Source of the DNA: Plantibacter flavus
GTDB lineage: Bacteria; Actinomycetota; Actinomycetes; Actinomycetales; Microbacteriaceae
Reading direction: 5' to 3'
DNA: 64,000 nt
NCBI RefSeq assembly: GCF_900177615.1
Contig: NZ_FXAP01000005.1
Span: 348,030-412,029, forward strand
The notes under the pieces are model-generated. The model was not told the DNA's origin and ran no database searches. It was given only the letters and a program-made list of their open reading frames with translations. This document shows positions 43,280-52,100 of the stretch, one piece after another; within the stretch, counting starts at the first letter, position 1; each line of letters starts with the position of its first letter. Position numbers and translations under genes: made by a program.

Positions 43280-44473
43280 TCAGGCGGAGGTGGGCTCGTA
43301 CTGCCGACGGTCGCCGACGACGCCCGCGAAACGGAACGGCGCGCCGGTCTCGCGAGGGCGGTCGGAGTCGTGGACGTCGGCCGACGCCGCGTCCTCGAGG
43401 AGCTGCAGGTAGCGGGCGTCGTCGACGACCGTCCGCGCATCGAGCTGCGCACGGTTCGCGTCGCTCCGCAGAGCCGAGCGGTAGCCCGGACGCACGATGC
43501 CGCTGAAGCACTCCGCGACCGCACCCGAGCCGTAGCTGAGGAACGCGATGCGCCGACCGGTGAGGTCCTCGTCGCCGTCGAGCAGCGCGAGCAGCGCGAG
43601 GTACACGGAGGCCGTGTAGCTGTTCCCGATCCGGCGGTTGTACCCGGTCGTCGGCTCGATCTGTGCGTCCAACTCCTCCTGGGTGCGCTCGGAGCCGAGC
43701 GACTTGGCCAGGTGCCGGTGCGCCTTGATCGCCATCTTCGTGAACGGCTGGTGGTAGCAGAAGTGGTCGACCTCGGAGAAGTCCGCTCCGCCGCGTGACC
43801 GGTAGTCCGCCCAGGCACCCTCGATCGCGTCCTGGTAGGCGGAGATGGACAGCTTGCCGTCGACGATCGCCGTCGCGCTGTGGTTCGGACGCCAGAAGTC
43901 CATGACGTCCTGCGTGTAGACGCCGGTCGCGGTCTCGAGCTCGAGGATGGCGGGATCGGCGGCCACGAGCATGGCGACGGCCCCGGCACCCTGCGTCGGC
44001 TCGGCATTGGAGTGCAGTTCGTACCGCGCGACGTCGCTCGCGATCACGAGGACGGTCTCCTCGGGGTTCCGCGCCACGAGCGCAGCAGCGAACTGCAGCG
44101 CCGCGGTGGCCGAGTAGCAGGCCTGCTTGAGCTCGACCACGCGGACCGCCTGCGGCAGGCCGAGCAGCCGGTGCACGTAGACGCCCGCGGACTTCGACTG
44201 GTCGATCCCGGACTCGGTGGCGAACAGGACGGTCCGCAGGCGGCCACTGCCGTGCCGTTCGATGATGGGCGCGGCAGCGGCGGCGGCCATCGTCACGATG
44301 TCCTCGTCGGCGGCCGGGACGCTCATCTCGCTCTGGCCGAGACCGACGTAGTACTTGGCGGGTTCGACACCGAAGCGCCCGGCGAGCTCGGCGAGGTCGA
44401 TACGGTTCGCCCCGGTCGCGAAGGCGATGTCGTCGATGCCGACGGCGGGGCTGCTGGTCTGGTAGGTGTTCAC
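43280..44473 (-). CDS. mvaS: Hydroxymethylglutaryl-CoA synthase
   Basis: The 397-residue thiolase-fold enzyme condenses acetyl-CoA with acetoacetyl-CoA. It shows the catalytic Glu region YYVGLGQSEMSVPAADEDIV, the nucleophile cysteine in VVELKQACYSATAALQFAAA (about residue 115), the catalytic histidine in DHFCYHQPFTKMAIKAH and the GYNRRIGNSYTASVYLALLA segment, all typical of bacterial HMG-CoA synthase. Length fits bacterial MvaS (about 390). GTG 44473 is the start. It is the last gene of the mevalonate operon, 59 bp behind HMG-CoA reductase with a hairpin in between. Confidence 0.95.
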   Translation of the reverse strand: MNTYQTSSPAVGIDDIAFATGANRIDLAELAGRFGVEPAKYYVGLGQSEMSVPAADEDIVTMAAAAAAPIIERHGSGRLRTVLFATESGIDQSKSAGVYVHRLLGLPQAVRVVELKQACYSATAALQFAAALVARNPEETVLVIASDVARYELHSNAEPTQGAGAVAMLVAADPAILELETATGVYTQDVMDFWRPNHSATAIVDGKLSISAYQDAIEGAWADYRSRGGADFSEVDHFCYHQPFTKMAIKAHRHLAKSLGSERTQEELDAQIEPTTGYNRRIGNSYTASVYLALLALLDGDEDLTGRRIAFLSYGSGAVAECFSGIVRPGYRSALRSDANRAQLDARTVVDDARYLQLLEDAASADVHDSDRPRETGAPFRFAGVVGDRRQYEPTSA

Positions 44474-44504
44474 GTGCGGGGTGCTCCGTTCGAGCGTCGA
44501 CGAT

Positions 44505-44522
44505 GCACCGGTCCCCCGGTGC
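44505..44522 (-). promoter_or_regulatory. Intercistronic hairpin between reductase and synthase genes
   Basis: GCACCGG and CCGGTGC form a 7-bp stem with a TCCC loop in the only non-overlapping junction of the mevalonate operon. It may attenuate or stabilise the transcript before mvaS. Confidence 0.35.
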
Positions 44523-44532
44523 GGTGGGAGGG

Positions 44533-45600
44533 TCAGGCGGGCGCGCCGGCTGCGGTCTGCGCGCTGCGTTCGAGCTTCAGGTGGGCGGCCATGAGCTCAC
44601 CGGGGTTGGTCTGCGCGGCGAGGAGTGACAGTTCGCCACACCAGACGGCGGCAGCACACAGGACGGCGAGTCGCCGGGCGTTCGCACCGGGTTCACGGTC
44701 CTCGCGGCACCCGAGGCGGGTGAGGTTCTCCTCGACGAAGCCGAGCCCCTTGCCGTTGCCGACCGTGCCGACGATGAGGTTCGGCAGGGTGCAGGAGAAG
44801 TAGAGGTCGCCGTCGTGCACCTCGGCGTGCGTGACGCCCTGCGAGCCCTCGACGATGTTCGCCGCGTCCTGGCCGGTCGCCAGGTAGAACGCGAGCAGCA
44901 TGTTGGCGTAGTGGGCGTTCGCGCTGCGCAGGCCACCGGCGAGGATCGTCCCGACGAGGTTCTTGCGCACGTTCAGCTGCACGATCTGCTCGGGCGTCGT
45001 GTGCAGGAACCGCTCGACGATCGCCCGCGGGATCGTCATCTCGGTGACGACGTTCTTGCCGCGACCCAGGATGCCGTTGACCGCGGTCGCCTTCTTGTCG
45101 GAGCAGAAGTTGCCGGAGATCGAGCCGTACCGGAGCATCGGCCAACGCTCCATGATGTACGGCATGAGACGGTCCGCCGCGAGCGTGACCATGTTGTGCC
45201 CGGACGCGTCACCGGTGCGGAACTCGAGGCGCAGGAAGAGCAGGTTGCCGGCGATCTGCGAGTTGATCTCGATGAGTTCGGCGAAGTGGCTCGACTGGGC
45301 GACGACGGCCTGCAGCTCGGGCAGGCTGCGCTCGATCTCGCGGAGCGCCTGCAGGGCGTCGCCGGCGGAGTCGACCTCGAACAGGACGGAGCGGCTCATC
45401 CGCTCGTCGACGAGCGTCGCGCGAATGCCGCCGGGGACCATGGAGGAGATGCGGGCGCCCCGGCGCACCGACGGCCAGAGCGGGCTCTCGTACGTGGCGA
45501 GCGGGACCTCCTGCTCGCCCTCCATGACGTTGCCGCTCAAGTGGAGCGGGCCGATCCACTTGAGGGGGACCGGTGCGACGCCGTCGGGTTCGTTGCTCAT
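44533..45600 (-). CDS. mvaA: Hydroxymethylglutaryl-CoA reductase
   Basis: The 355-residue protein reduces HMG-CoA to mevalonate with NADPH. Landmarks are LSGNVMEGEQEVPLATYESP (equivalent of the ENVIG region and the catalytic glutamate), SGNFCSDKKATAVNGILGRG with the catalytic lysine, ATGQDAANIVEGSQGVTHAE with the catalytic aspartate, and VGTVGNGKGLGFVEENL. The size and the SDKKATAVN motif resemble class I-type reductases of Streptomyces mevalonate clusters rather than class II enzymes. The start ATG 45600 overlaps the phosphomevalonate kinase stop (ATGA). In Streptomyces clusters an isopentenyl diphosphate isomerase gene sits at this junction; here it is absent. Confidence 0.9.
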   Translation of the reverse strand: MSNEPDGVAPVPLKWIGPLHLSGNVMEGEQEVPLATYESPLWPSVRRGARISSMVPGGIRATLVDERMSRSVLFEVDSAGDALQALREIERSLPELQAVVAQSSHFAELIEINSQIAGNLLFLRLEFRTGDASGHNMVTLAADRLMPYIMERWPMLRYGSISGNFCSDKKATAVNGILGRGKNVVTEMTIPRAIVERFLHTTPEQIVQLNVRKNLVGTILAGGLRSANAHYANMLLAFYLATGQDAANIVEGSQGVTHAEVHDGDLYFSCTLPNLIVGTVGNGKGLGFVEENLTRLGCREDREPGANARRLAVLCAAAVWCGELSLLAAQTNPGELMAAHLKLERSAQTAAGAPA

Positions 45601-46814
45601 GCGTGGGGTTCCGTTCCGCCCCGGAGGACGTCGTGCTGCTCGGCGAAGGCACGAGCGTAGGTGGATCTGATGGATTCGACCGCGTCGTCGTCGGTCCGGC
45701 TGATCTCCGACGGCCCCCACGGGCTGTGGGCGGCGTCGATGAGTCCGGTCGGTGGGTGCACCGTGAGCGGGAGCCGCTCGATGCCGTGCGCCGACCAGTC
45801 GTCTTCGAGGGCGGCGGTGGAGACGGACTGGCCGATGAACGCGATGCCGCAGTCGCCACCACCTGCACCGGAGGACTTGGCCGCCCCGCCGAGGCGCTCG
45901 GCGGCGTCGCAGAGCTGCGCGAGCGCGGCGGTCTCGATGTCGACACCGGCGTCGCGGCCGAGACCGGCGAGCGTCGCGCGCGCGGAGCGGACGGCACCGA
46001 GCACGAGGGCCGGGTCCTCGTCGTTCAGCCCGATCGTGAGAGCGTCGACGGCGGCGCGGCTGGCTGCGAGGAAGGAGGTGTAGTGGGCCGTCTCCGCCCA
46101 CTTCCGGGACTGCAGTTCGTCGACGAGACGCGTGGTCGAGGCGGGCTCGCCGGTCCAGCCGACGAGGAGCCGGAGCGAGGTCGGCGGCGACAGGCGCTCG
46201 AGCCCCAGCTCGGCCCAGGGGTCGCGGAGGGCTGCGAGCACCCCTTCACGGTGGCGCACCTCACGCAGCCGGGCCCGGTCGGGCGAGGTGTAGCGGAGCC
46301 AGCCGCCGAACATGCTCGCCGCGAGGTCGCCCCCGGAGGCTGCCGGTGCGACGTCGATGGTGGCGAGGATCGCGAGCTTGAGCATCTGCGTCCGGGTGAG
46401 GTCGAGCTGGTAGAACTCGTCGAGGGCGCGAATGGTGGCGGTCGTCACGGCGGCACTCGAACCGAGGCCGAACTTCCGGCCGCTCGCGTCGTCGAGCTCG
46501 CTCGTGATGGACAGGGCGGAGAACCGCTGCGCCACGCCGAGCTCGGCGACGAGGGTCTCCATCGTGCTCACGGCGGAGAGGACGTGGTCGAGCGGGCGTT
46601 CCTCGTGCTCGACGACGACCCCGTTGCGGTTGCGACGCCAGATGATGGGCGCTCGGCCGTACTGGTCGGAGAAGATGCGGCCCTCGTGCTCGCTCGCCTC
46701 GAGTCGGACGGTGACGCACCGGTCGACCGCGACGAGGATGGAGGGATGCCCTGGTTCGACGACGGCGTACTCGCCGGCCACGAAGAGTTTGCCGGGCGCC
46801 TTGATCTCGATCAT
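45597..46814 (-). CDS. Phosphomevalonate kinase
   Basis: The 405-residue GHMP kinase begins IEIKAPGKLFVAGEYAVVEP, has the ATP loop FGLGSSAAVTTATIRALDEF and the C-terminal KSSGAGGGDCGIAFIGQS. The KLFVAGEYAVVEPG N-terminus and the order of genes identify it as phosphomevalonate kinase (mevalonate 5-phosphate to 5-diphosphate) rather than another GHMP member. DVAPAASGGDLAASMFGGWL holds the substrate-binding loop. ATG 46814 overlaps the stop of the decarboxylase gene; the much longer open frame upstream lies over that gene and is not used. Confidence 0.9.
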   Translation of the reverse strand: MIEIKAPGKLFVAGEYAVVEPGHPSILVAVDRCVTVRLEASEHEGRIFSDQYGRAPIIWRRNRNGVVVEHEERPLDHVLSAVSTMETLVAELGVAQRFSALSITSELDDASGRKFGLGSSAAVTTATIRALDEFYQLDLTRTQMLKLAILATIDVAPAASGGDLAASMFGGWLRYTSPDRARLREVRHREGVLAALRDPWAELGLERLSPPTSLRLLVGWTGEPASTTRLVDELQSRKWAETAHYTSFLAASRAAVDALTIGLNDEDPALVLGAVRSARATLAGLGRDAGVDIETAALAQLCDAAERLGGAAKSSGAGGGDCGIAFIGQSVSTAALEDDWSAHGIERLPLTVHPPTGLIDAAHSPWGPSEISRTDDDAVESIRSTYARAFAEQHDVLRGGTEPHA

Positions 46815-47869
46815 CGCGCTCCTTCCGTTGTCTGCTCGCCCGCCGATCCGCCGGGCTCCGAGGTGATGAGCCTCGCGCCCCGTCCGGCTCTGGCGGGGAT
46901 GACGCCGATGTGGGGCTGCGCCTCGAGGATCCGAGCCGCGAGCTCGTCGACCGCGTCGGCTCGACACAGGATCTTCACGTTCGGGCCGGCGTCCATCGTC
47001 GCATAGCATTCGAGGCCGTCGCCTCTGAGGTTTGCGACGAGGTCGAGTAGTTCCACGCTCGCCGGTCCCCAGTACCGGACCGGCGGCTCGGCGCCGAGCA
47101 TCGTGGCGTGCATCCGCATCGCGTTCCGCTCGGCGATCGTGCCCACCGCGGTGAAGTCGGCGCGGGTGATCGCGGCGAGCATCTCCTCGAGTTCGACGGG
47201 GGTGCGTTCGACCCAGGCGGGGTAGTACGGGGAGGTGTCGACCGTGCGCCGCATGCCGTCGCGACTGGAGACCGACTTGGCCCGGGCGTCGAGGACGGTG
47301 AGGACCATGCCGAGCTCGAGTCCGGGCGCGGGCACCGCCTCGGCGAAGGAGCTCTCGTCGTCGTGCCCGGCGTGCCAGACGGCGATCCCGTCGAAGATCG
47401 AGCGGGAGGCCGACCCCGAGCCACGGCGAGCCAGCCGGGAGAGGGCACGCCGATCGAGGTCGAGTCCGAACGCGGTCGATGCGGCGAGCGCCAGCGCTGC
47501 GAAGCCCGAGGCGGAGGAGGCGAGTCCGGCCCCCGTGGGGATCTCGTTGTGGGAGTCGACGCTGACGCGCTCGTCTCGGTCGGCGAGCGCGCGCACGAGG
47601 TCGATGAAGCGCGTGACGCGGGAGCGGGCGGTGCCCTCCAGGGGGCGTCCGCCGAGGAGCACGACGTCGTCGGGTGTGTCCGTCAGCCGCACCGTCGTCG
47701 TCGTGGGCGCTGCGTCGAGGGTCAGTGAGAGGCTTCCGGTCCACGGGAGGATGAGCGCCTCGTCCCGCTTGCCCCAGTACTTGACGAGGGCGATGTTGGG
47801 GTTGGCCAGCGCGGTCGCGCTGCCCTCCTCCGAGGCGGTCGTCGCGAGCTGTTGCGGGGTCAGGGTCAC
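46811..47869 (-). CDS. mvaD: Diphosphomevalonate decarboxylase
   Basis: The 352-residue GHMP-fold enzyme converts mevalonate diphosphate to isopentenyl diphosphate with ATP. It has ANPNIALVKYWGKRDEALIL, PWTGSLSLTLDAAPTTTTVR, the phosphate loop PTGAGLASSASGFAALALAA and YATMDAGPNVKILC with the catalytic-site aspartate region. These segments are specific for this decarboxylase. GTG 47869 overlaps the mevalonate kinase stop (GTGA), and its own stop overlaps the next start (ATGA). Length is usual (about 330-350). Confidence 0.95.
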   Translation of the reverse strand: MTLTPQQLATTASEEGSATALANPNIALVKYWGKRDEALILPWTGSLSLTLDAAPTTTTVRLTDTPDDVVLLGGRPLEGTARSRVTRFIDLVRALADRDERVSVDSHNEIPTGAGLASSASGFAALALAASTAFGLDLDRRALSRLARRGSGSASRSIFDGIAVWHAGHDDESSFAEAVPAPGLELGMVLTVLDARAKSVSSRDGMRRTVDTSPYYPAWVERTPVELEEMLAAITRADFTAVGTIAERNAMRMHATMLGAEPPVRYWGPASVELLDLVANLRGDGLECYATMDAGPNVKILCRADAVDELAARILEAQPHIGVIPARAGRGARLITSEPGGSAGEQTTEGAR

Positions 47870-48804
47870 GCGTAGTCCTCCGCGTCGATCGTCCAGGTGC
47901 CGAGTGCTCCGGCCTCGAGGAGGGCTTGCGAGATGCGTCGGGCTGACGCGGGGTCTGCGGCGAGGGTGATGATGCATCCGCCCTGCCCGCCGCCCGTGAG
48001 CTTCGCGCCGAGGGCGCCGTTCGCCGCGGCGACCGCGATGAGCGCGGTGATGGCCGGGTGGCCGGCGCCGAGTTCGTCGAGGACGACCTGCGCCGCGTTC
48101 ATGCGGGTCCCGAGGTCGTCGCGGCGGTCCGCGGCGAGGTCGGCGACGCCCGCCACGGTCAGGCGTTCGAGCTCGGCCAGGAGCGCGCGACCACGCTCGG
48201 GGTGCACCTCGACGAAGGCGCGGACGTCGGCGACCGCCTTCCGGGTCGACCCGCGCGCACCGGTGTCGGCCACGACGAAGCTACCGCCGAAGCGGATCGG
48301 CGGATGCTCGACCCGGCCGGCGGTGAAGAGGATGGGTGTCGAGGAGCTCGTGGCCCGGGCGTCGAGACCACTGGGCGTCCCGTGGGCGACGCGTTCGCCG
48401 CGCTGCACGAGCTCGAACCGGTCGGCGTCGTCGAGCGCCACGCCGTGCAGGTCGGCGACGGCGTCGACGATCGCGTTGGCGGCCGCGGCACTCGAACCGA
48501 GGCCTCTGCCGATCGGCAGGGTCCCGCGGACGACGACCTCGACGCCGGCCGGTGCCGCACCGACGTGCGCGAGGGTCTCGAGGACGGTGGTCCCGAGCGG
48601 ATCGGAGGCGTCGAGCGGGCCGAGCGAGATCTCGGTGTCGAGGACCGAGGCCCCGTCGATGCGTCGGGCGGTCGCCTCGACCCGGAGCGACGGGATGGGC
48701 AGGGCGACGGCTGGAGACCCGTAGACGACGGCGTGCTCGCCCAGCAGGATCGCCTTGGCGTGCGCGAAGCCGCGACCGGTCGCAGCCGTGTGCTCTGTCG
48801 TCAT
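47866..48804 (-). CDS. mvk: Mevalonate kinase
   Basis: The 312-residue GHMP kinase phosphorylates mevalonate. It shows FAHAKAILLGEHAVVYGSPA (motif 1 with catalytic Lys and Glu), LPIGRGLGSSAAAANAIVDA (ATP loop), HGTPSGLDARAT with the catalytic aspartate, and LGAKLTGGGQGGCIITLAAD (motif 3). All are standard mevalonate kinase features. The start ATG 48804 is preferred over 48843 because a CAGAAT box lies 6 bp before it. It heads the operon mvk-mvaD-phosphomevalonate kinase-mvaA-mvaS, an order matching the Streptomyces CL190 mevalonate cluster except for the missing isomerase. Confidence 0.95.
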   Translation of the reverse strand: MTTEHTAATGRGFAHAKAILLGEHAVVYGSPAVALPIPSLRVEATARRIDGASVLDTEISLGPLDASDPLGTTVLETLAHVGAAPAGVEVVVRGTLPIGRGLGSSAAAANAIVDAVADLHGVALDDADRFELVQRGERVAHGTPSGLDARATSSSTPILFTAGRVEHPPIRFGGSFVVADTGARGSTRKAVADVRAFVEVHPERGRALLAELERLTVAGVADLAADRRDDLGTRMNAAQVVLDELGAGHPAITALIAVAAANGALGAKLTGGGQGGCIITLAADPASARRISQALLEAGALGTWTIDAEDYA

Positions 48805-48810
48805 CTCACC

Positions 48811-48816
48811 ATTCTG
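48811..48816 (-). promoter_or_regulatory. -10 box CAGAAT, leaderless promoter of the mevalonate operon
   Basis: CAGAAT on the minus strand ends exactly 6 bp before ATG 48804. Confidence 0.5.
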
Positions 48817-48828
48817 GTCCGAAAAACA

Positions 48829-48842
48829 TGCAGCTGGCTGCA
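48829..48842. promoter_or_regulatory. Palindromic possible operator TGCAGCTGGCTGCA
   Basis: A 14-bp inverted repeat (TGCAGC-TG-GCTGCA) lies about 12 bp upstream of the mevalonate -10 box, over the likely -35 region, a position suited to a repressor. No regulator gene is nearby. The rest of the interval to the glutamate synthase gene shows only the promoter at 49021-49049. Confidence 0.3.
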
Positions 48843-49020
48843 CATCGGTCGTCCGGTCGCGATCCGATCCACCACGGGGCCGGCCCGTGAGTCGTCCCGC
48901 AGCGCATCCGGGCGCTGCACGATGGGCCGTCGACGGGAGCCGCCGGAGCGCTCACGGCGTGTCCCATGCGTACCGGAAACACCCAGCCTACGCCGAACGG
49001 CCCGGTTCGGCTCGTTACGG

Positions 49021-49049
49021 TTGAGTGGGCGGGACGGCCCGGTTAGGAT
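49021..49049 (+). promoter_or_regulatory. Promoter of the glutamate synthase gene
   Basis: TTGAGT (49021-49026) and TAGGAT (49044-49049) are separated by 17 bp, the best -35/-10 pair seen in the window. Transcription would start near 49056, giving a leader of about 140 nt to GTG 49195, or a 10-nt leader if the in-frame ATG 49066 is used. Confidence 0.6.
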
Positions 49050-49194
49050 CGGAACACCTCCATTCATGCAGACGACGGCCGCCGCACCCAGCGCCCGCGT
49101 CGACACGGACCCACCCTCCAGCGACGTAGATCCGGTCCCGTCATCTCACCGTCTCCGGGCCGTCCAGCGCCCGCATTCCGAGGGGTACCCCGTC

Positions 49195-52100
49195 GTGATC
49201 TCGTCTTCCGTTCCACCGCGCCCGCGCCCGCGCACCGCCGCACCATCGCCCCTGCCCGACCTCGTCGATCGCCAGACCGACAAGAGCGACTGCGGCGTCG
49301 GCTTCATCACCCGCAAGGACGGCGTGCAGAGCCACGACGTCATCGCACTCGGCGACACCGCCCTGTGCGCCATCCCCCACCGCGGCGGCATGTCCTCCGA
49401 GGGCGTCGGCGACGGAGCGGGCGTGCAGATCGACCTCTCGGTCGACTTCTTCAGCTCCCTCGTCGGCAAGCCGCTCGTCGCCGGACGGTTCGGCCTGGCG
49501 AACGTCTTCCTCCCGGTCGACCACGGTCGGATCAGCGACGCCGAGGCGCTCATCGAACGTTCGCTCGGCGAGGCCGGCTTCACCGTGCTGCTCGCCCGTG
49601 CCGTGCCGACGGTCGACGCCGTCCTGCGCCCGAAGGCCGTGCAGTACCAACTGCCGATCCGGCAGTGGATCTTCGAGCCCTCGGACGACGCCTCCACGGA
49701 GGACCTCGACCAGCGCGCGCACGCGGCCCTGCTCGCGATCGAGGCGACCGCCTACACGGACCTCACCCTCGACGGCCTGTACCCGCTGTCGCTCAGCACG
49801 CGCACCCAGGTCCTCAAGGGACGCCTCAACTCCGGCGAGGTCATCCCCTACTTCGCCGACCTGGCCGACCCCCTGCACCGGGTCAGGACCCTGGCCTTCC
49901 ACACCAGGTTCTCGACGAACACCGCTCCCCACCCGTCGATGGCGCAGCCCTTCCGCCTCATGGCGCACAACGGCGAGCTCAACACCGACCGCAAGAACCG
50001 TCTGTCCGAGACGGCGCTGGCTGCATCGCGAGGCCGGAAGATCATCCGGGCCAGGGGCCAGTCGGACAGCTCGCGCCTCGACCAGACGCTGCACAGCCGC
50101 GTGGTCGAGGACGGACTCGAACTGCTCGAGGCGGTCGTGTCCGTCATGCCCCCGGCCTGGGAGAACGATCGCACCCTGAGCCGCGAGGTTCGGGCGATGC
50201 TCGAGTACTTCTCGCTCGTCGAGGAGAAGAACGACGGCCCGGCCGCGCTCATCTTCAACGACGGCACGACCGTCGGCGCCCGGCTCGACCGGCTCGGCCT
50301 GCGCCCGCTGCGCAGCGTCGAGACGGCCGACTACCTCTCCGTCACCTCCGAGGCAGGGCAGCTGCCGTTCCCGGACGACGAGGTGGTCCACCGCGGTCGC
50401 ATCGAGGCCGGCGGCATGCTCGCCTACGACCACCGCACGGGCACTCGCCTCCGCACGGGTGAGGCGCTCGAGCTCCTCGCTGCGCGCAAGGACTACCCGG
50501 CGATGCTCGCCGCATCGGCCACCGACCTCGATGCGCTCGAGGACCGGGGCGTCCCGGTGTCGGCACCGACGGCCTCGGCGGACGACGCGTTCGCCTACCG
50601 CGGTGGGCTGAGCCAGGTGCAGCGCTACGTCGCGTACTCCCTCAACCAGGAGAGCTTCCGGTTCATGACGGACCCGATGCTCGCCTCGGGCAAGGAGCGG
50701 ATCTCGGCGATGGGCTACGGCAACGCCATCAACGCCCTGTCCGACCAGGAGGGCGGCCTGGCGAAGTACTTCTCCCAGCGCTTCGCCCAGGTGACCAACC
50801 CGCCGCTCGACAGCATCCGCGAGGCTGACGGCATGACCCTCCGGGTCGCACTCGGCCCGAAGCCCGGCAGCGGCACGGTCGGCACGAAGCAGCTCGTCCT
50901 CCGATCCCCCATCATCAGCGAGGACGAACTGCGCCGCCTCAGCGCTCAGCACGAGTCGCCGGCCGCGTGGTTCGACATCCTCTACCGGCCCGAGGTGGAC
51001 GCGCAGGCGAACGCCGACGCGCTCGAGGCCGCCGTCGAGCGCGTTGCCGTGGAGGTCGCCGGGTTCGCCGCAGAGAACGGCGGCATCGCGATCCTCAGTG
51101 ACCGCGGCGTCCACGCGGAGGGTGCCGCCCTGCCGCTCATCCTCGTCGTGGCGGCAGTCAACCAGCGACTCATCGACGACGGCCTCCGGCTCCGCGTGTC
51201 GCTCGTGGTCGACAGCGGCCAGCTGCCGTCCTCGCACCACGTCGCCTCCGCCCTCGGCTTCGGTGCGTCGGCCGTCCACCCGCTCGCGGTCCGCCTCCGC
51301 GCCGAGCAGCAGCACCCCGACGAGGTGGAAGCAGCGTTCCGCCGGTTCGCCTACGCCGCCGAGAAGTCGCTCCTGAAGACCATGGGCCGGGTCGGCCTCT
51401 GCACCGTCGAGAGCTACATCGGCGGCGAGTTCTTCGAGCCGAACTACCTCGACACGAGCGACCCCGTGCTCGCGCGCGCCTTCCCACACCTCCGCGCCCC
51501 CGTCGGCGGCGTCGGCTTCGCCGGGATCGCCCGGACGGCGAGCGCCTGGCACCAGCGCGCCCTGACGACGTCGAGCGATGCGGACGTCCCGCTCCTCGGC
51601 CTGTTCAAGGAACGGGCCGAGGGCGCGGGCCACTCCTACGGGACGACCGCGGTCCGCGGCTTCGTCGACCTCACCGAGGAGCCCGTCCAGCTGCCGCGAG
51701 CGGACACGACGGCCGTCGACCGCGACGGCGGCACGCTCGGTGACGACCCGCTGCGCCTCCACACCATCGGGAACCTCGAGGACGCGTTCGGGATCGACGA
51801 CGACGCCTACCAGCACACCTCCTTCGACGCCCTCGACGACGACGAGATCGACGCCTTCACCATCACGCCCGGCTACCGCTCCTTCGTCCAGTCGATGACG
51901 ACCGAGCGGCGCCGTCGCCCGGCGGCCCTCCGCGACGTGCTCGTACTGCCCGAGGACATCACCCGGCTGACCACCCCGGAGGAGTTCGCTCGCGAGCTCG
52001 ACCGGCTCGGCCCCGTCGGTAACTCCTCGATCGTCGTCCGCGGCCTGCGTGCGACACGGACCGAGCAGGGGCGGCACCGGCTGCAGCTCACCGGGCCGCT

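Noticed and set aside
45597..47744. Fusion of phosphomevalonate kinase with a 310-residue N-terminal extension
   Set aside because: The extension is a shadow frame of the diphosphomevalonate decarboxylase gene; the kinase N-terminus aligns at ATG 46814 with an ATGA overlap.
48058..49194. N-terminal extension of the glutamate synthase
   Set aside because: The open frame continues upstream across the mevalonate kinase gene and the promoter. Family alignment needs only about 33 residues before the catalytic cysteine.
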